DNA of 64,000 nt. It comes from Tetracentron sinense. Its lineage: Eukaryota; Streptophyta; Magnoliopsida; Trochodendrales; Trochodendraceae. Below, piece by piece: positions 45,667 through 56,480 of the stretch. Location: NCBI GenBank assembly GCA_015143295.1, contig CM026554.1, positions 29,835,531-29,899,530 on the forward strand. The letters run 5' to 3'. How positions within the stretch are numbered: the first letter of the stretch is position 1; each line of letters begins with the position of its first letter. The position numbers and the translations under genes are program-made. The notes below the pieces were generated by a model. It made no database searches. It was not told the DNA's origin and saw only the letters and a program-made list of their open reading frames with translations.

Positions 45667-45900
45667 CTTGCTTCATCGTTTAGCCATGATTGTCGAATCT
45701 TTGTCATGAAGTACATTGATTTCTTATGTAGCAACTTTCCCGTGGATTTTGATCTGGTAAGTTAAGATACATGTGTTTATATTTATCATCCATATTCTTT
45801 TTGAATATGATTTGCTTTTTGTATGTTAACTTTCAGAAAAGGTCTACAAACTTCAGGAAGACAATTACATTTGACTGTTTGAAGCACATCAAGCAGCGAG
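45667..45900 (+). pseudogene. Ulp1/C48 cysteine-protease C-terminal fragment
   Basis: A plus-strand frame at 45667-45756 encodes LASSFSHDCRIFVMKYIDFL followed by CSNFPVDFDL, the catalytic-Cys region of Ulp1 (SUMO-protease-like) domains, usually HDCGIFVMKY. It ends in a perfect donor (CTG/GTAAGT at 45757). An acceptor TTTCAG at 45830-45835 leads to a second exon reading KRSTNFRKTITFDC and a stop. The catalytic Cys is kept, but the conserved Gly after it is Arg. The upstream His/Asp part of the active site is not found. It lies inside a Mutator-like element, which points to the transposon's own or captured cargo and not to a host gene. Confidence 0.7.
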
Positions 45901-46084
45901 GTCATCCTCAATAGTATTGGTAGGTGGGAGTGGTTGTCACAGAAAGGCTCCCAAAGCGATGCCGGAAGCACATCAAGTAGCGAGGTAGTCATTATTATTG
46001 GTAGAAGGAAGTGGTTGTCATGGATGGGCATGGATGAATGTATTTATGCATATTTGTTGATGCTTAAGATAATGAGGGAATTTT

Positions 46085-46640
46085 GTCATTCTTTGTTTTT
46101 TTGACCGTGATTCTTTTTGCTGGATCATTAATTACAATTGACTGATCATTAAAGACACGTTTAAATCCAAGTTTTAATTGTAGTCTGTTTTTCTGACCGT
46201 GATTTTTTTCACTTATGGTGGACTGATTGTTAATTATGATGAACTGATCGTTAAATACAAGTTTAAATCCATGCTTCAATCACGGTCTGTTTTTGTGACC
46301 GTGATTTTTTTCACTAGATCGTTAATTAGGATAGACGTGATCGTTAAATACATGTTTAAATTGCCGAGTTTCAATCGCGGTCAATTTTTTTGACTGTGAT
46401 TTTTTTCACTAGATCATTAATTAGGATGGATATGATCGTTAAATACATGTTTCAATTGTTGAGTTTTAATCGTGGCCTATTTTTTTATCGTGATTTTTTT
46501 CACTTGATCGTTAATTAGGATAGACATGATCGTTAAATATAGGTTTTAATCTCGAGTGTTTTTTTTATCGTGATTTATTTCACTTGATTGTTAAATACAG
46601 TGGACGTGATCTTTAAATACAGGTTTAGATTAACAAAAAA
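46085..46640. repeat. Tandem ~95-bp repeats inside the Mutator-like element
   Basis: About six diverged copies of a unit with TTTTTTGACCGTGATTTTTT, CACTAGATCGTTAATTAGGA, TAGACGTGATCGTTAAATAC and AGGTTTAAAT. Similar GATCGTGATT/AATCACGATC words recur at 45050-45430 and 47150-47460, where a unit of about 62 bp (GATCGCGATAATTATATATT) is present twice. Confidence 0.7.
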
Positions 46641-46784
46641 TATAGGTTTATATTTCAATTTTCAATAGAAAATACAAACTCCATTCAACCAAATCAAATC
46701 GATCATCAACTTCATTGGCAAATGAGTTCAGTACAAAACTGGCATAGTCACTATATCCATCTAACCATTGATCATTCGACCTTC

Positions 46785-47045
46785 TTAACTCAACAATAGA
46801 TGAAGTCCTTCCTTGAACGATTGTGGATATCCTCTCTTGACTAACATGTAATTATATTCTTCTCGTCTTGTACTTGTACTTCTGTGCATTTTAGTTATGA
46901 GTTGCTCGTATGTAATCTCATTGCTCATAACTATGCATCTTGAGACTCCACCTTTATATGAGAATCTATCATTTTCATATACCCATTCACCATCATAAAA
47001 GTAAACAATAGATTTCATGGTCATTACCTGTAAATATGAGAACAT
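46785..47045 (-). pseudogene. MuDR-type transposase N-terminal remnant
   Basis: An 86-codon minus-strand frame contains SIVYFYDGEWVYENDRFSYK then GGVSRCIVMSNEITYEQLIT. This resembles the N-terminal domain of plant Mutator transposases, a GGEW-type strand followed by a KGG-x-SR block and ITY-x-L(V/I)-K. The DDE catalytic region and the SWIM zinc finger are missing. The position inside the TIR-bounded element supports the reading. Remembered family pattern only; not confirmed by a search. Confidence 0.6.
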
Positions 47046-47942
47046 TTATGCATTAATAAATATATAATAAGGGTAAAATCATAAATAATAGATGTTAGGA
47101 CACTTAATTTGTTTATACAATTAATCTGTTTTTAAGATCGTTAATTACAATGCAATCAATCATGAATAGTTTGGAAATACCACGATCAATCGCGAATTGG
47201 TGGAAAACTTCAATCGCGAAATGGTAGACAAATCACGATCAACCGCAAAATATTCGTAATCAATCAATGGTAATGGGTGGATGCTAACTTGTCACAATCG
47301 ACTGATCGCTAACTAGTCAGAATAAAGATTGATCACGAATATTTTGATCCGATCGCGATAATTATATATTGATCGTGAGTTTCTATAAATGATCGTGAAA
47401 ATTTTGATCTGATCGCGATAATTATATATTGATCTGAGTTTATATAAATGATCGCGAAAATCATGAATCTGATCTTCTTCAAGCTCACGACTTCGGATCA
47501 TTCAAAATGGAGGATCCCTCCATGGACCCTCCATTTTACTTAGATAAAAAAATCTTCTATTAGATAAAAAAAAAAAAAAACGAAATGAAAATAGGAGAGT
47601 GAATGATAGAAAGAAATTAGACGGATGAAAAGAGAATAAACCCTAACTACCATCCTACAGAAAATGGAGAGGAGGGATGGTGAGAGGACTAACCACCACA
47701 GGAGATAACAACAGAGCAATGGCGGGAGACGGCGGCGTGAGACGGAAGGAGCCGGTGGGAAGAATGGTGAAGAAGAAGAGAGTGGTTGGGAGAGACTCTT
47801 GAGTCTTGAGTATAATAGACTTAAAGGGTATAATAGACTTAAAAAAAACTTTGAGGTGTATTTATGAAACTTTTTAAAAGGGGTGTATTTTGGGGGTCTC
47901 AAGAAACCCCAGGTGTATTTAGGGAAAAATCCCAATTAAGAA

Positions 47943-48533
47943 AAGACAGAAATTAAGTGAAAAAACAAAGGTTAGAATTTTTATACTTGCAACTCAGCTC
48001 CTATTGTTGTAGGTTTGAGGCCAAGAGAATAACAACGTTGCTAAAAGTATCCAATAAGCTCTTTGGGCTCCTTAATTGATCTGAAATAAAGAAAAAAAGA
48101 AGAGCGTGTCTCTAAAATTCATCCAAAAAGGCTAAATAATAGCCTTTAATTACTAAAAATTCTTGAATGATGAGAGAATAAAGTCCTTAGGATTAGAAAA
48201 ACTAAATCTTTGGATGCCTTTTATAGAGCCAAAAGATCGCTCACAAAACAAGCCTAACTGACAGAAATATAGGAAACAAATAGGGTTACTATACAGGAGA
48301 GACAAAAGATATTGATATACGCGTTTGAGATGGTGGCCCTCCAACTAGGGCTCTAACTAGATTGTCGTGAATTGTTCAAAAGGGTATTGAAAGAAATTCT
48401 TTGAAAATATTTAGGTGGGGCCACCATATCAAACAGTAAAATTTAGAATTCTCCACATATTTTTTTAAAAAAAATTCTGCAGCTACAATTTTGAAAATAT
48501 TGAGGTGTATCCAAATAAGACTTAATTTTTATG
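47943..48533. other. Unassigned DNA before Kunitz duplication copy 2
   Basis: No gene seen. It forms the right target DNA of the Mutator-like element. The duplicated block begins at about 48534 (TTAAATGATATCTTCCACTA). Confidence 0.35.
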
Positions 48534-49660
48534 TTAAATGATATCTTCCACTAAGAAAGATGTTATAAAGTCTAGTTCAAAGCTAGACTCTTTTATAGCT
48601 CTTTTACTCATTCTTGGTTCAAAGTTTTTTTTTTTTTTTTTCGGCATAGTTCTAGGTTTTTATTATGACTAGTGGATGGAAAGTCAGATTGCTCCAATGG
48701 AGCTTCACTAAGCTTGGCATTCGAAGGAAACATATTTTCTAGAAATTCGGAATCTCTAGCTTCTATAGTAGTGTTAGAATCTAACATAATATCTTATGAT
48801 TTTAAGACTAGAAATGGACATGCTTCACTATTTTCTACATATCCAATGAATACAAAGCCTAAATTTTTTTATCCTACTTTTATCTTTTTAGTTCCTGGTA
48901 CTCTTACTTTGGCCAAACACCCCCACAATTTAAGGTATTTAAATTTTGGTTTAAAACTTTTCCATCACTCATATGGTGTCTTTCTAGTTTTTCTATGAGG
49001 TATTCTATTTTACATATTACACGTAGAAAGAATTGTTTCCCCCACATGTTATAAGGTAAGCCTAAACTACCCAACATAGCATTTACTATATTTATCAAAG
49101 TTCTATTTTTCCTTTGTGCTAAAATATTTTGTTCAAGTGAGTATCGTGCAATAGTTTCATGAATAATTTTATGAGATTCATAGAATTCTCTAAAGAGGCG
49201 ATACTCATATTCTCCACCTGGTCAATTCTAATTCTTTTATTTTTCTTGTCTAGTTGATTTTCAACTGCAATATCATATTTAACAAACTTATTTAGTGCTT
49301 CATCTTTACTTTTTAATAAGTAAATCTTTGAGAACCTAGAAAAATGATCTACAAAAGATATGTAGTATTTTTACCATCTCTAGAAATTTTTTTTTTAAAA
49401 TCCCCCAGATCACTATGTATCAAATCTAATAATTATGTTTATCCTTGTACAAATTTAAAAATTTCTTAGCAAATTTTGATTCAATACAAATTTCATATTT
49501 ATTGAAATTTGTGTTTGCTAATTCAGGAACTAATCCTAATTGTTTCAAATATTTTAATGTAAGAGACATTCACATGACCTACTTTACCATGCCAAGTATC
49601 AATAGACTACACAATATAAGCAAAAGATGTGAATTATGAATTATTTATTACAGAAGGGAG
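48534..49660 (-). pseudogene. Ty1/copia integrase fragment, copy 2
   Basis: Homologous along its length to 34140-35245, with the same integrase blocks and the same two truncation ends. It differs by small gaps, for example an added T-run near 48622, and by base changes. An open minus-strand stretch preserves NAMLGSLGLPYNMWGK and then RVICKIEYLIEK, typical of copia integrase. Its position 3' of Kunitz copy 2 shows it was duplicated together with the gene. Confidence 0.85.
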
Positions 49661-49778
49661 CTTTATTTAATACACCATTCGATGACGACAACTCTTTTTT
49701 ACCTAAAAATGCAAAAAGAAAATGACAGTAGCTCCATTTATTTACGCTACTATGCGCAACTGCTCCTCCATTTTAAAA

Positions 49779-50366
49779 TTAAGCCCTCCTAAACATAAAT
49801 GGAAGTTGAGGACCATCCAAAGCCAATAACCTATTCCCGTCATTGATCAAAACACCAGCAGTGCCACAAATAAACCTACATGTGGGACACACATCAGTAG
49901 GACACCATGTTAGCTTGTAAACATCTCCGTCTCTCTCAATCCGAAAGTAACTTCCATAACTTCGATCATCTCCGGTGCCAATTAACCTCCTATTGGTCGT
50001 AGCGTCTCTCTCGCCTATCTTCCATGCCGTCGACGTTATACAAGTCGTAGCGGCCGAGAAATATACAGTGAAGTCACTATTTTCGCGGATCACAGTCTCT
50101 CCGGCAAAGAAGGGTGTGAAGATGACTGGTAGGCCGGGCGAGGCTGCCGTATCCTCCTGACCAACGTAGTATGAGCACGACCCATTCCGATCAATAAGGG
50201 TCAGACTACCACCATTGTCTGTAATAGCAGGAAGTATGTAATATTCCACCCCAGATTGAAGAGCCTGTCCAGCCGTGTCAAGCACTGCTGGGTTTGAGTT
50301 TTCCGTGGGTTGAGCAACTGAGATGGCCATTAGTACTAGCCATACAAAGAACACTACTCTCAACAT
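49779..50366 (-). CDS. Kunitz-type (miraculin-like) inhibitor, copy 2
   Basis: Intact, 195 codons, single exon. It is nearly identical to copy 1 at 35373-35963. Visible differences are VVFFVWL for VVCFVWL in the signal peptide, CITST for CLTST, and GERDATT for GETDATT in the mature protein. The Kunitz signature (VLDTAGQALQSGVEYYILPA), all six mature-part Cys and the C-terminal PQLPFMFRRA are retained. The promoter also keeps its TATA box and G-box, so both genes may be active. The near identity implies recent duplication or gene conversion. As in copy 1, the loop segment PFFAGETV lacks a basic residue at the usual trypsin-reactive position. Confidence 0.92.
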   Translation of the reverse strand: MLRVVFFVWLVLMAISVAQPTENSNPAVLDTAGQALQSGVEYYILPAITDNGGSLTLIDRNGSCSYYVGQEDTAASPGLPVIFTPFFAGETVIRENSDFTVYFSAATTCITSTAWKIGERDATTNRRLIGTGDDRSYGSYFRIERDGDVYKLTWCPTDVCPTCRFICGTAGVLINDGNRLLALDGPQLPFMFRRA

Positions 50367-50462
50367 GATGATTCTTTTATTTCTCTCTCAATAAAGGATG
50401 CTAAAGAAAAAATTATTTATGGGGTTGTATATATATTGTCTTTGGGCATTGGTGGGTGGTGA

Positions 50463-50473
50463 CATATTTATAG
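50463..50473 (-). promoter_or_regulatory. TATA box, Kunitz copy 2
   Basis: Minus-strand CTATAAATATG about 95 bp upstream of the ATG, identical to that of copy 1. Confidence 0.75.
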
Positions 50474-50509
50474 GGTATTGCATTGATAAGTGGCAATTCT
50501 TGATGATGA

Positions 50510-50515
50510 CACGTG
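50510..50515 (-). promoter_or_regulatory. G-box (CACGTG) in the Kunitz copy 2 promoter
   Basis: GACACGTGGTTG, the counterpart of the copy 1 motif at 36103-36108. Conservation between duplicates shows only shared origin, not function. Confidence 0.5.
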
Positions 50516-50745
50516 GTTGCATTACTTGTACCATAAGGATGAAAGAGTGCATTAATAGAGTTACCCTTATCCTCGTGATCATGGTCAGATATGTACAGCA
50601 GTTGATCCTTATGATGGTCATATATGTACAGCAATTGATCTAACTTGTGAAAACAAATTTCAATGGGCGTGGTCATTCGCAAAAGTCGTATTAGACCATT
50701 CACACGCAAATAGAGAGTAATTATCTATACTTGATAAGCATAGTT

Positions 50746-51289
50746 TGGTTTCCCTTATCCTTTTCATGAGAGAGTTTCCTAATCCCACCTTATTATAGTA
50801 CTCCCATAATATTCCATCTTAATACTCTCCCTCATACACATGAGACTAGAAATATTCATGAGCTTTTGATTTGTTGACATGCCTTTCACTTTACTGTGGT
50901 CCTATGTGGATAAATAATCAAGACGGAACAGAACTAAGGAGTTTTGATGGGTCAGAAAAAGAAGGCCTCTTTGGGCTAAAGATATGTTCCCTGTAGTGGG
51001 CATAATAGGGTCCTCAATAGGCTAGAAAATGGGCACCTGTGATGGGCTATTAAAATCAGCCTCTATTGTGCTTGATTAATAGACCACGAATGCTAGCCCT
51101 TCTCTTAGTCTAACCATACTCTTTGTAGTGACCTTCAAATTAATATTCTGATTCTAGCGGTATTTAGGCACTTTTCATGTTGAGAGTAGGTTAGTAATAA
51201 CATCATTAAAGTTAACCATGATAATTTACTTTGTTAGCCTATAAGTATCTATCATAGGTCTCCGTAGTGATTTTGATGATAACATAATA
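50746..51289. other. Unassigned DNA
   Basis: The duplication ends near 50745. No gene or clear repeat boundary follows. The word GGGC-TAA-ATAG recurs at 50990-51060. Confidence 0.3.
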
Positions 51290-52500
51290 ATAGAATGAGA
51301 TTTGAGTTACTAATGTCTCAATTGAGTTTATGTGAAAATTAGTTTATGAAGAACATTAAGAAACCATTCAAGGTGAAAAAGCATGAAAAATATACTATCC
51401 ATGAAGAAAGATTCATCATTAAGTCAAAACAAGCTATTGATTAAGTTTAGATCATAATGAAGATATTTGAAGATCATATCCAAGCTCAAGTCATAAAGAT
51501 GAAGAAAGAAGAAGGCTTGGAAGATCTCAAAGTTGAAGCCTTATTAAAGATCCAAGAATCAAGCTAAAAGACTCTCAAAAATGGTTTTAATATTAACTTG
51601 TAGTCTTTGAGAGCATTTAGGACTTTTGTAAAAAGTCTTCAATTGTTGGTGTTGAAAAGCTCAAAAACTTAGAATGACCATAGGTTCCTTAAGACCAAAT
51701 TGAAAAATCTATTAAAGGACCTAAAAATATGGTATTTATCATGTTAAAGATGAGGTAGAAGGCATTGGGATCAAATCTCATCATCAAGATATCGAAAAAC
51801 CAAGTTTGAGCAAAATTTGCACCATCCAGTCGATTGGATGAAGCCATTCAACCGTCTGGATAGGCCAAAGTTGCGCGGTTAGACCAAAATGCAAACGGAT
51901 GACATTTTTGCCTATCTAACTGATCTTACGATCCATCTAGTCAACTGGATGAATTGTAAAACGCAAAAACTAGTCTGTAAGGGCTATTTTTAAACGGCTA
52001 TCTCGCATTAATTGCTCCTACCAACGGCCATAATATCACTTGGGGTATAAAAGGAGTTCATTTATGAACATCCAAAGAGATTATGAGCAATCATTGATCA
52101 ATCCTAAATCATTCATCATTCACTAGAAGCTAAAATTCTCATCCTTAGTGAAATAACTGAAATCCCCAATTCTTTGTTTTCTAAGCTATTTAATTCCAAC
52201 TTTTGAGAGATATTATTAGAGCATTAAAATAATCTTATCCAGCTCAATCAATGAGCAATTTTCAGATTCAAATCCAATTACCAACTTATATTGTAAAATC
52301 AAGAATCTGAGGATTCTTGCATTGAAGCTAAAGGCTCTGTGAAAGACAAGGGAAGACTATTCCCTTGCAAGAAAGATCTGATCCACACCCGGAAGTGAGA
52401 TTGTAAAGGTGGGATCCTCGCTTGAAAAAAGTTTGTAAAAGTTTTGGGCTTCACCTTAACATATGCACTAAAGTATATGACATGTTTTAATTTATTTGAC
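51290..52500 (+). mobile_element. Possible Ty1/copia LTR remnant
   Basis: The region carries features of large copia LTRs. These are CCATCCAGTCGATTGGATGA/CATCTAGTCAACTGGATG mirrored phrases (51830-51950), then ACGGCCATAATATCACTTGG and a TATA box (GTATAAAAGGAG at 52044-52055), then a leader with GATTATGAGCAATCATTGATC. No TG/CA tips, primer-binding site or pol were identified, so the boundaries are rough. Confidence 0.35.
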
Positions 52501-52904
52501 ATAGTTTAGACAATTTCATTTCAAGGTCATGGTGCCAAATATGTTGCATATAAGAAATCAAGTATTGTAAGTTACATGAAGCCAGGTATTTGCAATTTTT
52601 AAATATGCTTTTCAATCATTCAAACTAAAATCAAATCAGTCAAGCATATATCATAATAGGAATTTAGGCTCAATGTGGAAAGTTTCTTTTCATTCATAAG
52701 AAGTATTTCATTTACATCAAAGAAACAAACAAAATAATCCAAAATAAATCCATATTTCCAAGATAAAAAGAAATACAACCATAACATTCATTTCATCCAA
52801 AAAGAAATACTAAGTGAGATACATCCATTTTATTCATTTTTCTTCTCCCTCTTGCCATCATAAAAAAACTATAAGAAAAAAATCTTCACTGTCTTTCTTC
52901 TTCT
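52501..52904. other. Unassigned AT-rich DNA
   Basis: No coding or repeat feature recognised. It may be the target DNA into which the LTR at 52905 inserted. Confidence 0.35.
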
Positions 52905-53986
52905 TGTAAGCACGGATTTTACTCATTGGTTTGACTGAGAGTCGTCACCTATTTATTTTGAGGGATAGGTCCCGGATTTAGATTAAGACCGATGGTCTCG
53001 ATTAGAGTTAGAGTAAGCGGTTCGATTAAGTCATAAGGAAGGTATTAGGCACCCTAGGACCCCCATTTTACAATGGTTACTTACTCCCTAAGTATAAGCC
53101 AAGTTAATTCCAAAATGAATTAAAATGCCTAAGTGTTTAGATTATACTAATCCAAGAAAAGGAAAAATCCTAACTAGGGTCGAACCCGGGTTGAGTTGCC
53201 TACGTACTCACCGGAGTGAGATCAGATCGAGCGTAGTTTTGGCACATGAACCTGTGTCAGGGATAAGGGGAGTATGTGTGTGTGTGCACTGGGGTGACTT
53301 AGGGTTAGCCCGGGGGCTAGGGTTGAGGGTTGATTGGCCGGGGTGGCCAAGTACACCGTATCGGAGTGGTTAGGATTTGTTTAGCCCGAAAACTAGGGTT
53401 TCGGCCTGGAGACTAGGATAAGGGGCTAGAGGCTAGGGTATGGGCCCGAAGGCTAAGGAATGGGCCCAAAGGCTAGGATATGGGCTCGGAAGCCAAGGTA
53501 TAGACTTGGAGGCCAAGGATTGGGCACGAAGGCCTAGGGTTAAGCCTAGAGGCTAAGGATTAGACCTGGAGGCCTAGGATTGGACCCGGAGGCCTAGGGT
53601 TGAGCTCGAAGGCCTAGGGTCAATTTAACTGTGATTAAGACTGTTAACCATGATTAGAGGGTGTACACCAGAGTGGCTAAGGGGTTGCTGATCTTGGCAC
53701 AAAGATGGGGGGTGTTCTACGGAAAAAATTCTTAATGGCCCGAATCAAAGAAAAAGAGGGAGAGTGTGGGACTATTACAGCCGCTGGTGTTTGAACCTGG
53801 TGGGAGACTATTGTCGTTTAGAGAAATAGGAGACTAGAGGCTGCTGGTCCATATGAGCCATGAAGGATATGAGGGCCAACAATCATGAATGGATAGGGTT
53901 TTGGAAGCTTCTAGCTATTGCATGTAGCCTGACCAAGAGGAAGAACACTTGTTTCTCATAATAAAAAAATGAGAGTGGGAGAAGTG
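52905..53986 (-). mobile_element. Partial Tat-type LTR (minus), tail part
   Basis: On the minus strand it ends CCGTGCTTACA at 52905. It contains the tail phrases seen in other Tat LTRs: AGGTGACGACTCTCAG (usually AGGTGGCGACTC), GGGGGTCCTAGGGTGCCTAA and GAGTACGTAGGCAAC. A run of about 20-bp GGCC(C/T)GGAGGC-TAGGGT repeats lies at 53390-53630. It abuts the complete Tat-B LTR. Its own start is not found, and 53640-53986 is not clearly LTR. Confidence 0.6.
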
Positions 53987-56467
53987 TGAGCACTGATTTT
54001 GGTTACCCACATTTGGTGTGTTATGTTCAGAGTCACTACTTATTAATTCGGTAGGGATAAGTCCCAGAGGTAATGGATAAGGTCTTAAGTCCGCTTAGAG
54101 TTCTGAGTAAGAGGTTCGGTTAAGCCTAGGGAAGGTGTTAGGCACCCCAGCGCTTCCGTTTTACAATAGTTCCCTACTTACTAGGTTTAAGCCAAATTAA
54201 TATCAATGATTAGTCAAATGCCTTAGGTTTAGTATATACTAATCCAAGAAGGGAAAAACTAAACTAGGGTTGAACCTGGGTTGGGTTGTCTACGTACTTA
54301 CATTGGGGTGAGATCAGACCGAGCGTAGTTCTAGCACATGAGCCCGTGTTGAGGCTAAGGGAGTGTTGTGTGTGCACCAAGGGTGACTTAAGATCTAGTC
54401 TGATAGACTAGGGTTGAATTAACCGGAGTTGGTCAAGTGCATGGTATTAGGCCCGGTAGGCCAAAAGGGTAGTCCGGTAACTAAGGGTTTGGGCCCGGTA
54501 GGCCAAGATTGCAAGCTCAGAGGTTAGGGTTTAGTCCGATAGACTAAGAGTTGGGCCCGGTAGGCCAAGATTCGGCCCGGTAGGCCTTGGTTGGACCTAG
54601 AGGTCAAGAGCAAGCCCGGTAGGCTTTGGATTGGGCCTGGTAGGCCAAGGGTAAGCCCGGTAGGCTTAGAGTTAAGGTTGCTAACCGAGGTTGGGCAAGG
54701 TCCAACGTATGTTTTATGATCCTTAAGTGTGATGTAAACACTTTTAGGGATTTTTCCTAAGTTGGTTAGGCCAATTAACCATGGTTAATTTCTAATCATG
54801 GTTGAGTTAACCATGGTTAAGGTAAGGGATGGCTTGGACAAGCTTCGAGTGGACCCCAGGGGCCAAGTTAGGCCTAAAGTGGGTCACCCATGGGTTGTGG
54901 GCTCACTGTAAAGCCTATAAAATCCAAAAATCAAGACTGTAGATAGAAGGAGTGCTGACAGTTTAGGGGCATTTTTATCCAACTTTGGAGGGTCATAACT
55001 CTAGTTAGGAGGAGAGTTAGGGGGTGTGTAACCCATAGATTTGAAGCCCAGTATGAGGGGAAGGCCATGGGCCTGTTGTGAGCCCCAGGGGAGGCCTTGT
55101 GTGGGCCCAAAGTCGACGTTACATAAAATAATAAGTGTCGGTAGTTTGATTACCGACACTGTGACAGTTTTTCAAATCTTGCAACTTAACCCTGGTTAGG
55201 CTGGTGGGTGAGGTTTGTAAAAATCAGGTTGAGCTCATAGAGGTCTCAGGGATCCAACCTAGGCTTTGGAGTGGCCCAAGAGCAGCTCAGGTGGGGTCCA
55301 AAGGCCTTCAAACAGCCAGGTACAAGGGTGTCGGCACTGTGTTTATCGACACCCTACGAATTTTCCAGAAACAGGAACAAGCCCTATGGGGCCACTATGG
55401 GGTTGGAACCAGGGGTTCCCTCATGATGTGAGGGACCCCCAGAGCCTTCTGAGGCCACCGGAGATGGTGTTTTACCCTTAGGTCCTTCTCCACACCTATG
55501 ATGAAGGTGAGGGAGCCCCTTTTATGGGGTTTCTACCAAAATGAAAGCAACAGTCCCCTGGAATGGACCAGGGGCTCACATGAGGTAGAAAAACAAAAAT
55601 AAAATGGGGTAGGAGCCCTCCCTGCTGTTGTACTTCCAGAAAGGCAGGGTATCCTGTTGTGGCCGGTGGTGGCGCTATGGGAGCTGCTACAGGTGGTGGT
55701 GCTGCTGCCGGAGGATGGAGGAGCTACTGGGGGCTATTGGGAAGTCCTAGAGATCGGAGGGAGGGCTTGGCCTTTGAAATTTGAGCAGGGACATGGCTAT
55801 AGGGTGTTTACAGGTGGTTTGAAGGCTGAGGAGGGTGTCCTCTTTATAGGCCAGGGGTTGGGGACACCCCTGGTATTAGGACGAAGGTTAATGGGGTGCT
55901 ACAGGAGATGGTATGATGGACTGAGATCGGAGAGGGGTGGCTGCACGCGTGCCTGAGCTCTGTAGGGGGTGGTTGTGCAGTAGGAAGACAATTCAGGGAA
56001 TGGCGGTAATAAGTTTACCGCCATTCCCACTTCTTTGTAAAAAAGGGGTGTCAGTGAAGTATTTACCGACAGACATAGGTTTTTACCCAACAGGCCTGGC
56101 CCAAGCTACGTATTCGGTACGGGGATGGTTTATTTTGAATTTTATTGGGCCTGGGCCGACTTGGTCTTCTAGGGCTTTAAGGACCTAGGGTTTAAGCCCT
56201 AAGGGCCTTGGGCTTGATTTTAGGGCTTGTCCAGGGCTTAGTTTTTCCTAAGTTTTGGACTAGGGTTTGGTCCTAGGGTTTACTAGTGGTTTAGTCCTAG
56301 GGTTAGGCTAGGGTTTACCTAGGGTTAGGGCTTAACTAGGGTTAAATCCTATGGTTTGGATATGGTGATACCTAGGGTTTGCTAGGGTTTTATCTACGGT
56401 TAAGGGGACTTGGCTAGGGAATTCCATGATTTTGGGACTCAACCATAGTTAACCATGGGTGCTTACA
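53987..56467 (-). mobile_element. Tat-B 3' LTR (minus)
   Basis: Read on the minus strand it begins TGTAAGCACCC at 56467, right after the polypurine tract AAAGAGGGGCAGC (56468-56480), and ends AGTGCTCA at 53987. The length is 2481 bp, against 2518 bp for the Tat-A LTR, and the start and tract are the same. A minus-strand TATA-like CTATAAAGAG lies at about 55840-55850. Tail phrases GGGGTGCCTAACACC and GTACGTAGACAACCC are present. Short GGCCCGGTAGGCC repeats lie at 54440-54660. Confidence 0.85.
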
Positions 56468-56480
56468 GCTGCCCCTCTTT

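Larger units (their letters stand above)
44341..47933. mobile_element. Mutator-like element with 9-bp TSD and Ulp1 sequence
   Basis: The 3593-bp element is flanked by exact 9-bp duplications AATTAAGAA (44332-44340 and 47934-47942). Inverted termini of at least 120 bp run TGGATTTTTTCCTAAAACACC and CCCCCAAAATACACC to ACACCTCAA and GTCTATTATACCC on the left, mirrored at 47813-47933. Weaker mirror similarity continues inward (CCGCCGTCTCC on the left, GGAGACGGCGG at about 47725). Inside are a minus-strand mudrA-type N-terminal remnant (46785-47045), a plus-strand Ulp1 protease fragment (45667-45900) and tandem repeats. No transposase DDE core is visible, so it is non-autonomous. Ulp1-carrying Mutator-like elements are known in plants (Kaonashi type). 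Confidence 0.88.

Noticed and set aside
49975..50160. Plus-strand open frames at both Kunitz copies (also 35569-35754)
   Set aside because: Antisense shadows of the Kunitz genes; they are conserved only because the genes are duplicated.
55657..55956. Gly/Leu-rich open frame in the Tat-B LTR
   Set aside because: It lies in LTR U3 on the strand opposite to the element and shows no family motif.
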